Counted from the stretch's first letter, positions 48,754-58,381 are shown. The stretch: DNA of 64,000 nucleotides from Mesobacillus jeotgali (GCF_900166585.1 NZ_FVZC01000009.1:2181444-2245443), one strand, 5' to 3'. Made by a program: numbers and translations. The notes: generated from the sequence alone by a model not told the origin.

Positions 48754-50106
48754 TTATTTTGGCTCCTCATTCGGCTTTCCCCAAAGCCCTCCATCGTTTT
48801 TAGTATCAGTGGTTGCATCCTGTCCTGGAGAGTCATTGATATGATCTTGGTCAGGTGTGATGCTGTTATCTCCTGCTGGAACACCTGGAAGAACAGTTGT
48901 TGTTGATTGATTTCCAGAAGGTCCTGTCACAGTGCCTGTGCTATCATGGCTTGGGCTCGTTTGCTGAACTGCAGGAGCTACAGGAAGGATTTCTACCCTG
49001 TGCTCTGGCCGATAAAAGTCTTCTGAAACAAATAGTGACTCAAGGAGCTCTCCTTTTGGCACGTATTTTTCTCGGCTGACTGTAATCACAAATCCCGACT
49101 TACCTTCCTTTTCAACCGACTTTTGACCCGACTGTAAAAGTGGAGAGTACTGCTTTATTGTTCTCGGCTTGAACTCCTGCTTCCCGGATGTTGCGATTTT
49201 ATATTCATATAAAAGAGGTGCACCTTTAACCGTTACCTGCAATTTTTCTTCCGCAATAGCTAGCTCGATCCTATAGGCGGATTTATTAGGGTTATAAAAT
49301 TTCAAGTCAAGATTGTTTGCAAAATCAACCTTTGACTCAAATCCCAGTTCAATATTTCCTGCTAATTGGCTGCTGATATGCCTTTCAGTAATGGCAAAAT
49401 TAGTAGGCAAAATCGCTTTATAGATTGCTGATGCAATTTGACTGAAAGCAAAAGAAGACTTTTCGATCAGCCCTTTTTCATTCGCAGTGTTGGCTAAAGA
49501 GACTTGAGATTCTGAAGCTATTTCTATCTTTTGAACCACTTTCATGAGTTCTTTAATTTCATTGCTGTCTTCCGGAAGATCAATGGAAGCTTGTGATATC
49601 GTTACTGGCTCCTCTTCTGGAAGAAAGTTTTCCAGGCTGATCTCCAAAGATGGTGCCAAACGTTGGCCCGCTGTCCGCAATTCATTCATTAGCATTTCTT
49701 TTTCTATGTGCGTAACTGTAGTTTCTGGCAGGGACAATCCACTTAGAATACCTTCGTTCATTTCTACATAAAGCTCATTTTGAGTTCCGCTTTTAGCGTC
49801 TGCAACCGATTCATCAACCAAGTAAATGAATTTTGATGGATCAACATCATATATTTCGCCTTTATATACCAGACTGATTTTTGCTGATGATAACCACTCG
49901 TTCACTTTCGCTTCAACGACAGCCTTTGCCTGCTCATGTGTTTTATTAGATACATCCACGGTTCCTATGTATGTACTTTCAGTAAATGTCTGGTTGCTGG
50001 ATGCGAGGGATCCGAATGCGGGTACTCCATAATAGGAAAAACTAAATATAAAAACAGTAAAAACAGAGAGGATTAGCGAAAATTTAATGATTTGCTGCTT
50101 TCTCAC
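48754..50106 (-). CDS. Membrane-anchored VanW/G5-like protein, degenerate
   Basis: 450-aa extracytoplasmic protein with one signal anchor (about 8-28), a PG-binding-like region (about 45-210), a shortened VanW-like domain (about 220-320; FSQIASAIYKAIL, ITERH, LDLKFYNP), a G5-like domain (about 325-390) and a Pro/Thr/Gly/Asp-rich tail. In VanW proteins the first of these motifs is GGxCQ; here the Cys position is Ser. GTG start 6 nt past GGGAGGAG; upstream ATGs would add up to 46 residues. 24 nt before pilB, so probably first in the pilus operon. Function unknown; binding to the cell wall is an inference. Confidence 0.75.
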   Translation of the reverse strand: MRKQQIIKFSLILSVFTVFIFSFSYYGVPAFGSLASSNQTFTESTYIGTVDVSNKTHEQAKAVVEAKVNEWLSSAKISLVYKGEIYDVDPSKFIYLVDESVADAKSGTQNELYVEMNEGILSGLSLPETTVTHIEKEMLMNELRTAGQRLAPSLEISLENFLPEEEPVTISQASIDLPEDSNEIKELMKVVQKIEIASESQVSLANTANEKGLIEKSSFAFSQIASAIYKAILPTNFAITERHISSQLAGNIELGFESKVDFANNLDLKFYNPNKSAYRIELAIAEEKLQVTVKGAPLLYEYKIATSGKQEFKPRTIKQYSPLLQSGQKSVEKEGKSGFVITVSREKYVPKGELLESLFVSEDFYRPEHRVEILPVAPAVQQTSPSHDSTGTVTGPSGNQSTTTVLPGVPAGDNSITPDQDHINDSPGQDATTDTKNDGGLWGKPNEEPK

Positions 50107-50269
50107 GTACTTCTCCTCCCGGCTGATTAATTTAGTAGATTTTAGAATGGATTCTTCTGTATTTCTGATTTTAATGTAGCAGGAGATCTTCATATCTAAA
50201 GGCATGTAATTGTCCTTAAAAAGACCTAGAGGCAAAATACCCATAAAATCTTTTTTCCTTTTTTTAATA

Positions 50270-50353
50270 ATTCTAAGATTCCAACAGTTTTCTTAGAATA
50301 TTCTGCTTGAAATCTCAAAATTAGACAATTTCCACTTGGTAATATTGTATAAT
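50270..50353. promoter_or_regulatory. Divergent pilus-locus intergenic region: palindrome and -10
   Basis: ATTCTAAGA (50270-50278) and TCTTAGAAT (50291-50299) are perfect 9-bp arms 12 bp apart. A plus-strand TATAAT at 50348-50353 may serve the minor-pilin operon; no good -35 is seen at 17 bp. The palindrome lies between the two divergent operons, so one regulator could act on both. The whole gap is 283 bp. Confidence 0.45.
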
Positions 50354-50389
50354 AAAATTACTAGATTTAGAAGATGGAGGAAGAAGGTC

Positions 50390-50806
50390 TTGGTAAAAAA
50401 GTTGGATAAACAGCGTGGTGTGACCTTAATAGAGGTCTTAGGGTCAATCGTAATTCTTACAATCGTTCTTACTTCTTTTGCTGGCTTCTTCAGCCAATCA
50501 GCATTGTTCGTCAAAAAAAATGAAGAGAAGCTATCAACCTCTCAGACCGCCCAGCAAGTTGTAAACTTAATAGAAGTTCACATATCCAAGAGCCGATTGC
50601 AAACAAGAACAGATTGTGCTGATTTGGAATGTGAATTAAATAAAGAAGCTATAGAAGCACTTTCCGGACAAACCATCAATAGTACATATACTATATCGGC
50701 ATTTTTCACACCTGGTGAAGAAAATTTGATTAAAACAAAGGTGACAATCTTTGACAATGATGATCCTGAAAGTTCCTCTGAAACATTTACGTATATAAGA
50801 AGGTGA
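50390..50806 (+). CDS. Minor pilin-type protein 1 (class III signal)
   Basis: 138-aa prepilin-like protein with leader KKLDKQRG and cleavage G^VTLIEVLGSIVILTIVL, Glu at +5. The rest is a small head with two cysteines (about residues 78 and 83). The TTG start at 50390, 8 nt past GGAGGA, gives a short standard leader; the longer frame would add 18 residues. First gene of a plus-strand operon of three pilin-type genes. Resembles PilV/GspI-like minor pilins in layout, but the family is uncertain. Confidence 0.78.
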   Translation: MVKKLDKQRGVTLIEVLGSIVILTIVLTSFAGFFSQSALFVKKNEEKLSTSQTAQQVVNLIEVHISKSRLQTRTDCADLECELNKEAIEALSGQTINSTYTISAFFTPGEENLIKTKVTIFDNDDPESSSETFTYIRR

Positions 50807-50810
50807 ATAT

Positions 50811-51239
50811 ATGAATAACCAAAAAGGATTAACATTGGTAGAACTTCTCGCGGCAATTACAGTACTTTTCACCATATCAGGAATCATATACGGAGTGTTT
50901 TTCAGTTTTAATAATAATTACGATCGAATTTCCTCTAAAAACAGCATGGATCAGAATGCCAATCTTATCCTGGCAGCCATTAAGGAGTATCACCAGAAAA
51001 ATGATTCCTATTGGATCTATTATGATGATTCAGACAAGAGAGCATTCATTGGAAAAGATTCTGCAGATACCCTGCTTGGCGACACCAGTTATGATCTTGA
51101 ATTAAAGGCAGGTTATCCTGCACCAGTTTCCATAAATAATATAAAGGTTGACACTCAACAACCACTTACAGTTCAACTTAACTTAACCGATAAAAAAGGG
51201 CAGACATACGAAGTTGAAACAACAGTAAAAAGATATTAA
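50811..51239 (+). CDS. Minor pilin-type protein 2 (class III signal)
   Basis: 142-aa prepilin-like protein: leader MNNQKG, cleavage G^LTLVELLAAITVLFTISG, Glu at +5, and a hydrophilic head with many Asp and Tyr residues and no cysteines. It begins 5 nt after gene 1 and ends 12 nt before gene 3, so the three are one unit. It resembles PilW/GspJ-like pilins in layout. Confidence 0.78.
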   Translation: MNNQKGLTLVELLAAITVLFTISGIIYGVFFSFNNNYDRISSKNSMDQNANLILAAIKEYHQKNDSYWIYYDDSDKRAFIGKDSADTLLGDTSYDLELKAGYPAPVSINNIKVDTQQPLTVQLNLTDKKGQTYEVETTVKRY

Positions 51240-51251
51240 GGAGGTATTGGT

Positions 51252-52226
51252 TTGAAAGTGAAAAATCAAAAAGGGTACGCACTTGTCCTTGTCCTGGTGA
51301 TCATCACCCTAACCTTTACCGTGGCTCTTTCAATGAGTGGAATGGCACTGTCTGCCCGCAAACAATTTAATAAGACAGATCAGAACAATAAGGCCACAGA
51401 CATTGCCGAAATGGGTGTAGCCCACTATGAAGCATGGCTTGGTAATGCCGTCATACAGGCGAATTCGTATGCCGAATCGATGGCGGATCGTACCATTAAA
51501 AATAACAATGGCAATAAAAAACCCCACCCTAATGGGAAGGTAAAGAAATGCAATAAAAACCCTATTAGGTGTACGGCTGAGTATGACGATTATTTTCTAG
51601 AGAATCTCAAATTAAGAATCGATACACTGAACAATAGCCTTTTAAGAATTGTAGAAGGAAGCAATTTATATGAAGTAAAAGACATCTTCATCTCAGAAAT
51701 ACAGGCAGATGAAACGATAGCCGTTAAATTTAAAAGTTATGGACAAACGGAGAACGAAACTAAAACTCTCGAAAGTACTATTACTATCCAAAAAAATAGC
51801 GAAAGTCTGGAGGGAGAGCCTAAGCCTGACAAATCAAGTTATCAGGTGGTGCATACCACTCCGATTGACTTAAAAGGAAATGATAAACATCTGGCTTTTG
51901 ACTCATCCACTTACTTCGAGCAAAAAATTCAAATTCAGGGCAATCGGACGATTAAAGTCAATGGGAATGCCTTCTTTAATGATAAAGTCATTTTCTCTGG
52001 AACTGCTGACATTTTTGTCTTTGGAGATGCGATTTTCACGTCCCAGCCAGAAATTAATGGCCATGCCTATTCATTTTGTGTATACGGAAATATTTACAGA
52101 ATGGACAATCAAGGAAAGCTGGTTGAATATACAGATTTTCCTTCCGGCAAAAATAAGTCCTGTCCAAGACCGAAGGATGATGAATGGTACATCAACCCTG
52201 ACAATGGCGTAAAGGTACAATATTAA
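51252..52226 (+). CDS. PilX-N-terminal-type minor pilin or tip protein
   Basis: 324-aa protein with a charged leader and hydrophobic helix KNQKGYALVLVLVIITL (prepilin-like, but without the +5 Glu), then ARKQFNKTDQNNKATDIAEMGVAHYEAW, the PilX N-terminal pattern. The C-terminal third is beta-rich with KVNGNAFFND-type repeats and four cysteines in the whole head. TTG start 7 nt past AAGGAGG. As the largest of the three, it could be a tip subunit or adhesin; that is inference. Confidence 0.75.
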   Translation: MKVKNQKGYALVLVLVIITLTFTVALSMSGMALSARKQFNKTDQNNKATDIAEMGVAHYEAWLGNAVIQANSYAESMADRTIKNNNGNKKPHPNGKVKKCNKNPIRCTAEYDDYFLENLKLRIDTLNNSLLRIVEGSNLYEVKDIFISEIQADETIAVKFKSYGQTENETKTLESTITIQKNSESLEGEPKPDKSSYQVVHTTPIDLKGNDKHLAFDSSTYFEQKIQIQGNRTIKVNGNAFFNDKVIFSGTADIFVFGDAIFTSQPEINGHAYSFCVYGNIYRMDNQGKLVEYTDFPSGKNKSCPRPKDDEWYINPDNGVKVQY

Positions 52227-52252
52227 AGGCTGACCCACGCGGTCAGCCTTTA
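52224..52252. terminator. Bidirectional terminator between the minor-pilin operon and the cyclase
   Basis: TAAAGGCTGACC / GGTCAGCCTTTA, a perfect 12-bp stem with a 5-nt loop, overlaps the stop of the plus-strand gene and ends at the stop of the convergent cyclase gene. Confidence 0.85.
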
Positions 52253-53965
52253 TCATTTCACATATTCCGCAACCCGATTTCGTCCGGATCGCTTGGCACC
52301 GACATATAAAGCCCTGTCAGCATGCCTGATTAACGCCAGGGAGTCATCGGCATCCTGGGGGGCAGTGGCTACGCCGATTGAAGCGGTAATGCTGACATGC
52401 TGCTGATTCGCTTCTTCATCCATAGATTGCAGGAGGATGAAAGGATCTGTGGCAATGAGAAGCCTGATTTGTTCCGCCAGCTTCATGGCATCGCCTTTCA
52501 TCATGTCTGGCAGCAGGATGACGAACTCTTCTCCGCCATAACGCGCAACAGTCCCGATATTGCCGATTTTTGTTCTTAAGCGCTCACCGAGTTCAATCAA
52601 AATTTCATTCCCGCTTTGATGCCCATATGTATCATTAACAGATTTGAAGTGGTCAATATCGAGCAGAATCAGAGATAAAAGATCCCTTTGGCCGAATTGC
52701 AATTTTTCGAATTCCATTGTCAGCATATTTTCAAAGTAGCGGTAATTGTATAGTCCCGTCAAAGCACAGCGCTCGCTATATTCCTTTGTTTTTTCGTGGT
52801 GCCTTGCGTTTTCCACGGCAATCGCAAAGTGAGAGCAAAGGATATCGACAATCATCAATTGCGACTTTTCAAATGCTCTTTTTTTATTGGCAGCGAGGAA
52901 GAGGACACCCACAACCTGGTTATTACGGACGATCGGAACGCTAAGGATGCTTTCAGCTCCTGCCGGGATATAGCCCGAATTTATATGGCGCCATTCTTTT
53001 TTAGAATGAAAGAGCACCGGCTTTTTTTCAGCCCAGACCAGTCCGCTGATGCCCTTCCCTTTTCCAAGATTTGCCGCAGCTGGCTCCAGAATTTCACCGA
53101 ATTCAACCTTGTGAATCAGTTTCAATTCCTTATTTTCCACTACATCCAAAATGTAGGCATAGTCAACAGGCAGCATCTCAATAAGCTTTTGGACAAAAAG
53201 ATCAACTACTTCATCAGCTTTAAGTCTTTCTGCCAGCTGGTGCCCGATTTCCGCTGCACTCTGTAAAAACTGGTTTACCTTGCCGCTGGAATAATAGAGA
53301 CTGAGAATGATAGACAGGCTCGCAAAAGGAATGCCTACAAACAACAGCGAATAATGTCCCATATCGCTTAAATACAATTCAAATAGCACAAAGCCTATCG
53401 GGAAGGTAATAAGTGTCGTGACAGTTTCCCAGATAAAGTCTTTACCAAAATACGGCCCCTTCTGTTTTAAGATCACCGCTTGCAATAATAGCAGGAAGAT
53501 TGTGTTTACCCCGTAATTACTGATTCCATAAACCGTTCCAAGCACATAGGTATAGGGATCCTTTGCCAGATGATTACCATGGCTTCCACCAAGGGCATAA
53601 AACAGCAGGCCGCTCACTAATGAAACGATAAAGAACATTAACGAGTTTAAAGGAATCCTGTATAAATCAGACTTTTGAACTCGAAGTCTCATTAAAAGGA
53701 TCAATACCGAAATCTGCATCAATACCATTTCGATAAAAACACCATAAGTCAAAAATACAGCGAGAGATACCCACTGGATAAGAAAAATAGGGGTATTGTT
53801 CACAACCATCGGCATCGCAGCGACGACTGCCATCAGGAAAAGGAAGGGAATGACTTCCCATACACTTACATCCTCCGGTGGATAGATTTTATAGGTCAGC
53901 CAGATTCCGACTGGAACAACCAGAAACCAGGCAAACCAAATGGATTTTTTGAGCATTGGGGTCAT
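52253..53965 (-). CDS. Membrane GAF-GGDEF diguanylate cyclase
   Basis: Predicted c-di-GMP synthase of 570 aa: an N-terminal membrane sensor region of about eight helices (to about 245), a GAF domain (about 260-400) and a C-terminal GGDEF domain whose active-site loop reads GGEEF, with YNYRYFENML and DIDHFKSVNDTYGHQ before it. No RxxD inhibitory site is visible five residues upstream of GGEEF. I start at MTPMLKK, behind GGGAGGTGG. It lies between the pilin operon and folC, outside the usual B. subtilis gene order. Confidence 0.9.
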   Translation of the reverse strand: MTPMLKKSIWFAWFLVVPVGIWLTYKIYPPEDVSVWEVIPFLFLMAVVAAMPMVVNNTPIFLIQWVSLAVFLTYGVFIEMVLMQISVLILLMRLRVQKSDLYRIPLNSLMFFIVSLVSGLLFYALGGSHGNHLAKDPYTYVLGTVYGISNYGVNTIFLLLLQAVILKQKGPYFGKDFIWETVTTLITFPIGFVLFELYLSDMGHYSLLFVGIPFASLSIILSLYYSSGKVNQFLQSAAEIGHQLAERLKADEVVDLFVQKLIEMLPVDYAYILDVVENKELKLIHKVEFGEILEPAAANLGKGKGISGLVWAEKKPVLFHSKKEWRHINSGYIPAGAESILSVPIVRNNQVVGVLFLAANKKRAFEKSQLMIVDILCSHFAIAVENARHHEKTKEYSERCALTGLYNYRYFENMLTMEFEKLQFGQRDLLSLILLDIDHFKSVNDTYGHQSGNEILIELGERLRTKIGNIGTVARYGGEEFVILLPDMMKGDAMKLAEQIRLLIATDPFILLQSMDEEANQQHVSITASIGVATAPQDADDSLALIRHADRALYVGAKRSGRNRVAEYVK

Positions 53966-54054
53966 TTTATCTATCCACCTCCCTCTTACTAGGTATAAAG
54001 TCATGCTTTTAGAATATTTTAACAAACTTTTAGTGCAATGTCATAATTTTCTTA

Positions 54055-55362
54055 TTAATTATTTAACAGACTAACCATCACAGGCTTTGCCTCGGAAAGA
54101 AAGTAAAGAGAGCCTGTTACGATGAATATTTCACCGCTTTTCAAGTCAGTAATTTTATCGCAGAGAAACTCTTTATAATTAGGTGCTATCTTAACATTGC
54201 TGATGTTCGCTGCTGCATGCAGCTCTTCCGCAGATGCTGCCCTCGGGAAATCGAATGAGGTGAAAACAAGCTGGTCCGCAACATCTTCCAGGGTTGCAAT
54301 CATCTTGTCCAGCTTCTTGTCTTTGAGAGCCGCAAATAAGATGGTAATCCTTTTATCGGCATATCGAGATTTTATTTCACTGGCGAGTGCATTTATTCCT
54401 TCTTCATTATGCGCTCCATCGATCAGAACATAGGGAGCCTCACTGAGGATTTCAAGCCTTCCCGGCCAGTACGCAAGTTTTAGCCCCTCCCGGACATCTG
54501 ACTCTTCGATCATGAAGGAGTAGTAGTTTGCCAGGACCTGCGCAGCCATGACAGCACAAGCTGCATTGTCAACCTGATGGGAACCAAGCATGGATGTCTC
54601 CAGGTTCATATAGTTACCAAACATGCTTGTGAAGGCAAATCGTTCTCCATGAGGCACCGCTTCTCTTGAACCCGTTAAAAAGTCCTTGTCAAGCTGATAT
54701 ATCGGGGATTTCCCTTCTAGCGCTTTTTTCTGGATTACATCAAGGGCTGCGGGCTGCTTAACTCCGGTTATGACACTTACACCGTTCTTGATGATGCCCG
54801 CTTTTTCAAAAGCTATTTGTTCATATGTATCGCCAAGGATCGCTGTATGGTCAAGACCGATACTGGTAATGATTGAAAGCAGCGGATGGATGACATTGGT
54901 GGAATCAAAACGCCCGCCAAGACCCACTTCATAAATCACAACATCAACTGGTGACATTTTGGCAAAATAATAAATTGACATGGCTGTAATCACTTCAAAT
55001 TCAGTCGGTCCGCCCAATTCGGATCGATCCAGTTCGTCGGCAAGCGGCTTGATCACATTCGTCATTTCAACCAGCTCTTTATCACTGACAGGATTTCCAT
55101 TGATGCTGATCCGTTCATTGAATTGTTCGAAATATGGAGAAGTAAAAGTGCCGACCCTGTAGCCTGCTGTCTGCAGGATAGAGCGCAGGAATGTGACTGT
55201 AGAGCCTTTTCCGTTTGTACCGCCGACATGGATCGTTTTAATCCTTCTTTCGGGGTGATCCAGCCTTTCCAGCATCCATTCCATCCTGGAAAGCCCCGGT
55301 TTCATGCCCAGACGAAGCCTAGCATGAATCCAGTCAATTGCTTGTTCATATGTTTCAAACAT
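54055..55362 (-). CDS. folC: Folylpolyglutamate synthase
   Basis: Adds glutamates to folates; may also act as dihydrofolate synthase. The 435-aa protein has the ATP loop GTNGKGSTVTFL (near residue 45), TSPYFEQFNERI and GLGGRFDSTNV. ATG 6 nt past GAGGTG; a GTG three codons earlier lies in that site. It follows valS, as in B. subtilis, and precedes the diguanylate cyclase. Confidence 0.96.
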   Translation of the reverse strand: MFETYEQAIDWIHARLRLGMKPGLSRMEWMLERLDHPERRIKTIHVGGTNGKGSTVTFLRSILQTAGYRVGTFTSPYFEQFNERISINGNPVSDKELVEMTNVIKPLADELDRSELGGPTEFEVITAMSIYYFAKMSPVDVVIYEVGLGGRFDSTNVIHPLLSIITSIGLDHTAILGDTYEQIAFEKAGIIKNGVSVITGVKQPAALDVIQKKALEGKSPIYQLDKDFLTGSREAVPHGERFAFTSMFGNYMNLETSMLGSHQVDNAACAVMAAQVLANYYSFMIEESDVREGLKLAYWPGRLEILSEAPYVLIDGAHNEEGINALASEIKSRYADKRITILFAALKDKKLDKMIATLEDVADQLVFTSFDFPRAASAEELHAAANISNVKIAPNYKEFLCDKITDLKSGEIFIVTGSLYFLSEAKPVMVSLLNN

Positions 55363-55383
55363 GTTCAACACCTCAATTCAAGA

Positions 55384-55412
55384 TGAAGACGAACCAAAAT
55401 GGTTCGTCTTCA
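55384..55412 (-). terminator. Hairpin after valS
   Basis: TGAAGACGAACC / GGTTCGTCTTCA perfect 12-bp stem with a 5-nt loop, 12 nt past the valS stop. The minus-strand tail is only mildly T-rich, so some readthrough into folC is likely. Confidence 0.7.
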
Positions 55413-55424
55413 AAGTTTCATTTA

Positions 55425-58067
55425 TTAGTTTCTCAATTCATTGATGCGAGCTTCAACCGCTGTACGTTTTTCCAGATAGTCTTTTTCTTTCGCACGCTCT
55501 TCCTCAATAACTTTTTCAGGCGCTTTTTTAACGAAGCCTTCGTTGGCAAGCTTCTTCTGGACACGTTCTACTTCTTTATCCAGCTTTTCTTTCTCCTTCT
55601 GCAGCCGTGCGATCTCCTCGTCAATATTGATCAGGCCTTCAAGCGGCATGATGATTTCCAGGCCAGTTGCAACAGCCGTCATTGCTTTTTCAGGAGCGTT
55701 AACTTCAAGTCCAATCTCGAGGTTTTCTGGATTACAGAAACGAACGATGTAGCCACGGTTGTTTTCCAGCATGTTAAGCGTCTTTTCGTCCTTCACCTTC
55801 AGGAACATATCGACCTTTTTGCTTAGAGGCGTGTTCACCTCGGAGCGGATATTCCTTACAGAACGAATGACTTCAACGAGCAGCTTCATATCTTCTGCAG
55901 CTTGTTGATCTGTAAGAGCGGAATCCGCCTCAGGCCAGCTGGCAACTGTAATCGACTCGCCTTTATGCGGGAGGTTCTGCCAGATTTCTTCTGTGATGAA
56001 AGGCATAAATGGATGTAACAGACGCATTGTGTTATCTAGTACATACGCAAGGATGGATCTAGTCGTTTTCTTGGCCGTTTCATCTTCCCCGTATAGAGGA
56101 AGCTTTGCCATTTCAATATACCAGTCACAAAGATCATCCCAGATGAAGTTATAAAGCGCACGGCCCACTTCACCGAATTCGTAGCGGTCTGATAGCCTTG
56201 TCACTGTTTCGATCGTTTCGTTTAGCCTTGTCAAAATCCATTTGTCAGCTACCGATTTTTCACCGCTCAAATCAATTTCTTCATATTTCAGTCCATTCAT
56301 ATTCATTAAAGCAAAACGTGATGCATTCCAGATTTTATTGGCAAAGTTCCAGGTCGCTTCAACCTTTTCAGTGCTGTAGCGAAGATCCTGCCCCGGTGAG
56401 CTTCCTGTTGTCAGGAAGTAGCGTAGTGAGTCAGCTCCGTACTGGTCAATGACATCCATCGGATCCACACCGTTGCCAAGTGATTTACTCATCTTGCGGC
56501 CGTCTTCTGCACGAACAAGTCCGTGGATCAGTACATCCTGGAATGGTCTTTGGCCAGTGAACTCAAGTCCCTGGAAGATCATCCTAGAAACCCAAAAGAA
56601 GATAATATCATAGCCCGTTACAAGTGCAGCCGTTGGATAGTAGCGCTTATAATCGGCTGCATCCTCATTCGGCCAGCCCATTGTGGAGAATGGCCATAGA
56701 GCTGAACTGAACCATGTGTCAAGAACGTCGTTGTCCTGCTCCCAATTTTCAGGGTCTGCAGGCGGTTCATGGTCAACGTATACCTCGCCTGTTTCTTTAT
56801 GGTACCAGGCCGGAATGCGGTGGCCCCACCATAGCTGGCGGGAAATACACCAGTCACGGATATTTTCCATCCAGCGCATATACGTATTTTCAAAGCGTTC
56901 AGGGACAAAGTTTACTTTCTCTTCTTTGCTTTGCAGCGCAACTGCTTCGTCAGCGAGCGGCTGCATTTTTACGAACCATTGTGTGGATAGGTATGGTTCT
57001 ACAACAGCTCCGCTTCGCTCTGAGTGCCCAACAGAGTGCATATGCTCTTCAATCTTGAATAAAACGCCTGCTTCCTGAAGGTCCTTGACGATTTGCTTGC
57101 GGCACTCAAAACGATCCATGCCCTGGTACTTGCCGGCTTTCGCATTCATTGAGCCATCTTCGTTCATGACAAGGACTCTTTCAAGATTGTGGCGGTTGCC
57201 GATTTCAAAGTCGTTAGGGTCATGTGCAGGAGTGATTTTAACAGCACCAGAACCGAATTCCATATCAACATAATCATCGCCGACAATCGGGATTTCACGG
57301 CCGACGATTGGCAGGATAACCGTCTTGCCGATCAGATGCTTGTAACGGTCATCTTCCGGATGGACAGCAACAGCAGTATCACCAAGCATCGTCTCAGGTC
57401 TTGTCGTGGCAATCTCGATATGGCCGCTGCCATCTGCCAGTGGATATCTCATATGATAGAAGGCACCCTGAACGTCTTTGTGGATAACCTCAATATCCGA
57501 TAAAGCTGTTTTAGCAGCCGGGTCCCAGTTAATGATGTATTCGCCGCGGTAGATCAGCCCTTTGCGGTATAAAGATACGAATACTTCTTTAACAGCCTTT
57601 GAAAGGCCTTCATCCAATGTGAAGCGCTCGCGGCTGTAATCCAGTCCGAGTCCAAGCTTTGACCATTGCTTGCGGATATGCTGTGCGTACTCTTCTTTCC
57701 ATTTCCAGGCTTCCTCAAGAAACTTTTCACGGCCGAGTTCATAGCGGTTGATTCCCTGGCTGCGAAGCTTCTCGTCAACCTTTGCCTGTGTGGCAATCCC
57801 GGCATGGTCCATTCCAGGGAGCCAAAGAACATCGTACCCCTGCATACGCTTCATGCGTGTAAGGATATCCTGAAGCGCTGTGTCCCAAGCATGGCCGAGA
57901 TGAAGCTTTCCGGTAACATTTGGCGGCGGGATCACGATTGTATAAGGTTTCTTGGTTTCATCATTCTTCGCTTCAAAAAACTTTCCGTTGACCCACCATT
58001 CATAGCGTCCCTGCTCAATCGAAGACGGATCATATTTGGTCGGCATCGACAAATTCTCTTCCATCAT
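55425..58067 (-). CDS. valS: Valine-tRNA ligase
   Basis: Class I synthetase charging tRNA-Val in the cytosol. The 880-aa product has the HIGH signature in [15 protein letters not shown] (near residue 50), the KMSKS loop [11 protein letters not shown], a connective editing domain between them and a C-terminal coiled coil (about 810-880). I start at the first ATG of ATGATG, 5 nt past GGAGG; the second is equally possible. Expression is expected to follow valine charging through the T-box leader upstream. Confidence 0.98.
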   Translation of the reverse strand: MMEENLSMPTKYDPSSIEQGRYEWWVNGKFFEAKNDETKKPYTIVIPPPNVTGKLHLGHAWDTALQDILTRMKRMQGYDVLWLPGMDHAGIATQAKVDEKLRSQGINRYELGREKFLEEAWKWKEEYAQHIRKQWSKLGLGLDYSRERFTLDEGLSKAVKEVFVSLYRKGLIYRGEYIINWDPAAKTALSDIEVIHKDVQGAFYHMRYPLADGSGHIEIATTRPETMLGDTAVAVHPEDDRYKHLIGKTVILPIVGREIPIVGDDYVDMEFGSGAVKITPAHDPNDFEIGNRHNLERVLVMNEDGSMNAKAGKYQGMDRFECRKQIVKDLQEAGVLFKIEEHMHSVGHSERSGAVVEPYLSTQWFVKMQPLADEAVALQSKEEKVNFVPERFENTYMRWMENIRDWCISRQLWWGHRIPAWYHKETGEVYVDHEPPADPENWEQDNDVLDTWFSSALWPFSTMGWPNEDAADYKRYYPTAALVTGYDIIFFWVSRMIFQGLEFTGQRPFQDVLIHGLVRAEDGRKMSKSLGNGVDPMDVIDQYGADSLRYFLTTGSSPGQDLRYSTEKVEATWNFANKIWNASRFALMNMNGLKYEEIDLSGEKSVADKWILTRLNETIETVTRLSDRYEFGEVGRALYNFIWDDLCDWYIEMAKLPLYGEDETAKKTTRSILAYVLDNTMRLLHPFMPFITEEIWQNLPHKGESITVASWPEADSALTDQQAAEDMKLLVEVIRSVRNIRSEVNTPLSKKVDMFLKVKDEKTLNMLENNRGYIVRFCNPENLEIGLEVNAPEKAMTAVATGLEIIMPLEGLINIDEEIARLQKEKEKLDKEVERVQKKLANEGFVKKAPEKVIEEERAKEKDYLEKRTAVEARINELRN

Positions 58068-58103
58068 TTTTTCCTCCAATCAAATTCATTTCCATTTAAA
58101 AAT

Positions 58104-58381
58104 AAAAAAACTCCAATCGCCTTAAAAGGACGAATGGAGTATGTTCGCGGTACCACCTTTTTTCCCAGCAAAAATGAATCATAATGCTGGCTCAAATCTG
58201 GATAACGGCTCTTCACCGTCGCCTGTTACTGGGATCCGCTCCGTTCCCAGGCGATGCTCGAGGGCGACCTTCCATGATTCCCGCTTAGAAGTCCTCCCAG
58301 CTAATGGACTTCCTCTCTTCAAGTCAGTTTTTCATGTACTCTTCCCTGTCAATGCTTTGCTTTATTTATTGGTTTTGTATA
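58104..58381 (-). ncRNA. T-box leader of valS
   Basis: The leader carries the conserved T-box sequence AGGTGGTACCGCG (minus strand, 58158-58143), then a terminator (58140-58110, stem ACTCC/GGAGT) with seven Ts. Upstream is a long Stem I beginning GGGAAGAGTA with its apical AG-bulge region. A candidate specifier is GUC (58068-58066 +200, that is 58268-58266), after GAA in the specifier loop, which is a Val codon. Uncharged tRNA-Val would favour the antiterminator. I did not fold it. Confidence 0.92.

Noticed and set aside
50107..50244. 46-residue upstream extension of the VanW-like protein
   Set aside because: It would place the signal anchor far from the N-terminus; the GTG with GGGAGGAG is better, though an upstream ATG with AAGGA cannot be fully excluded.
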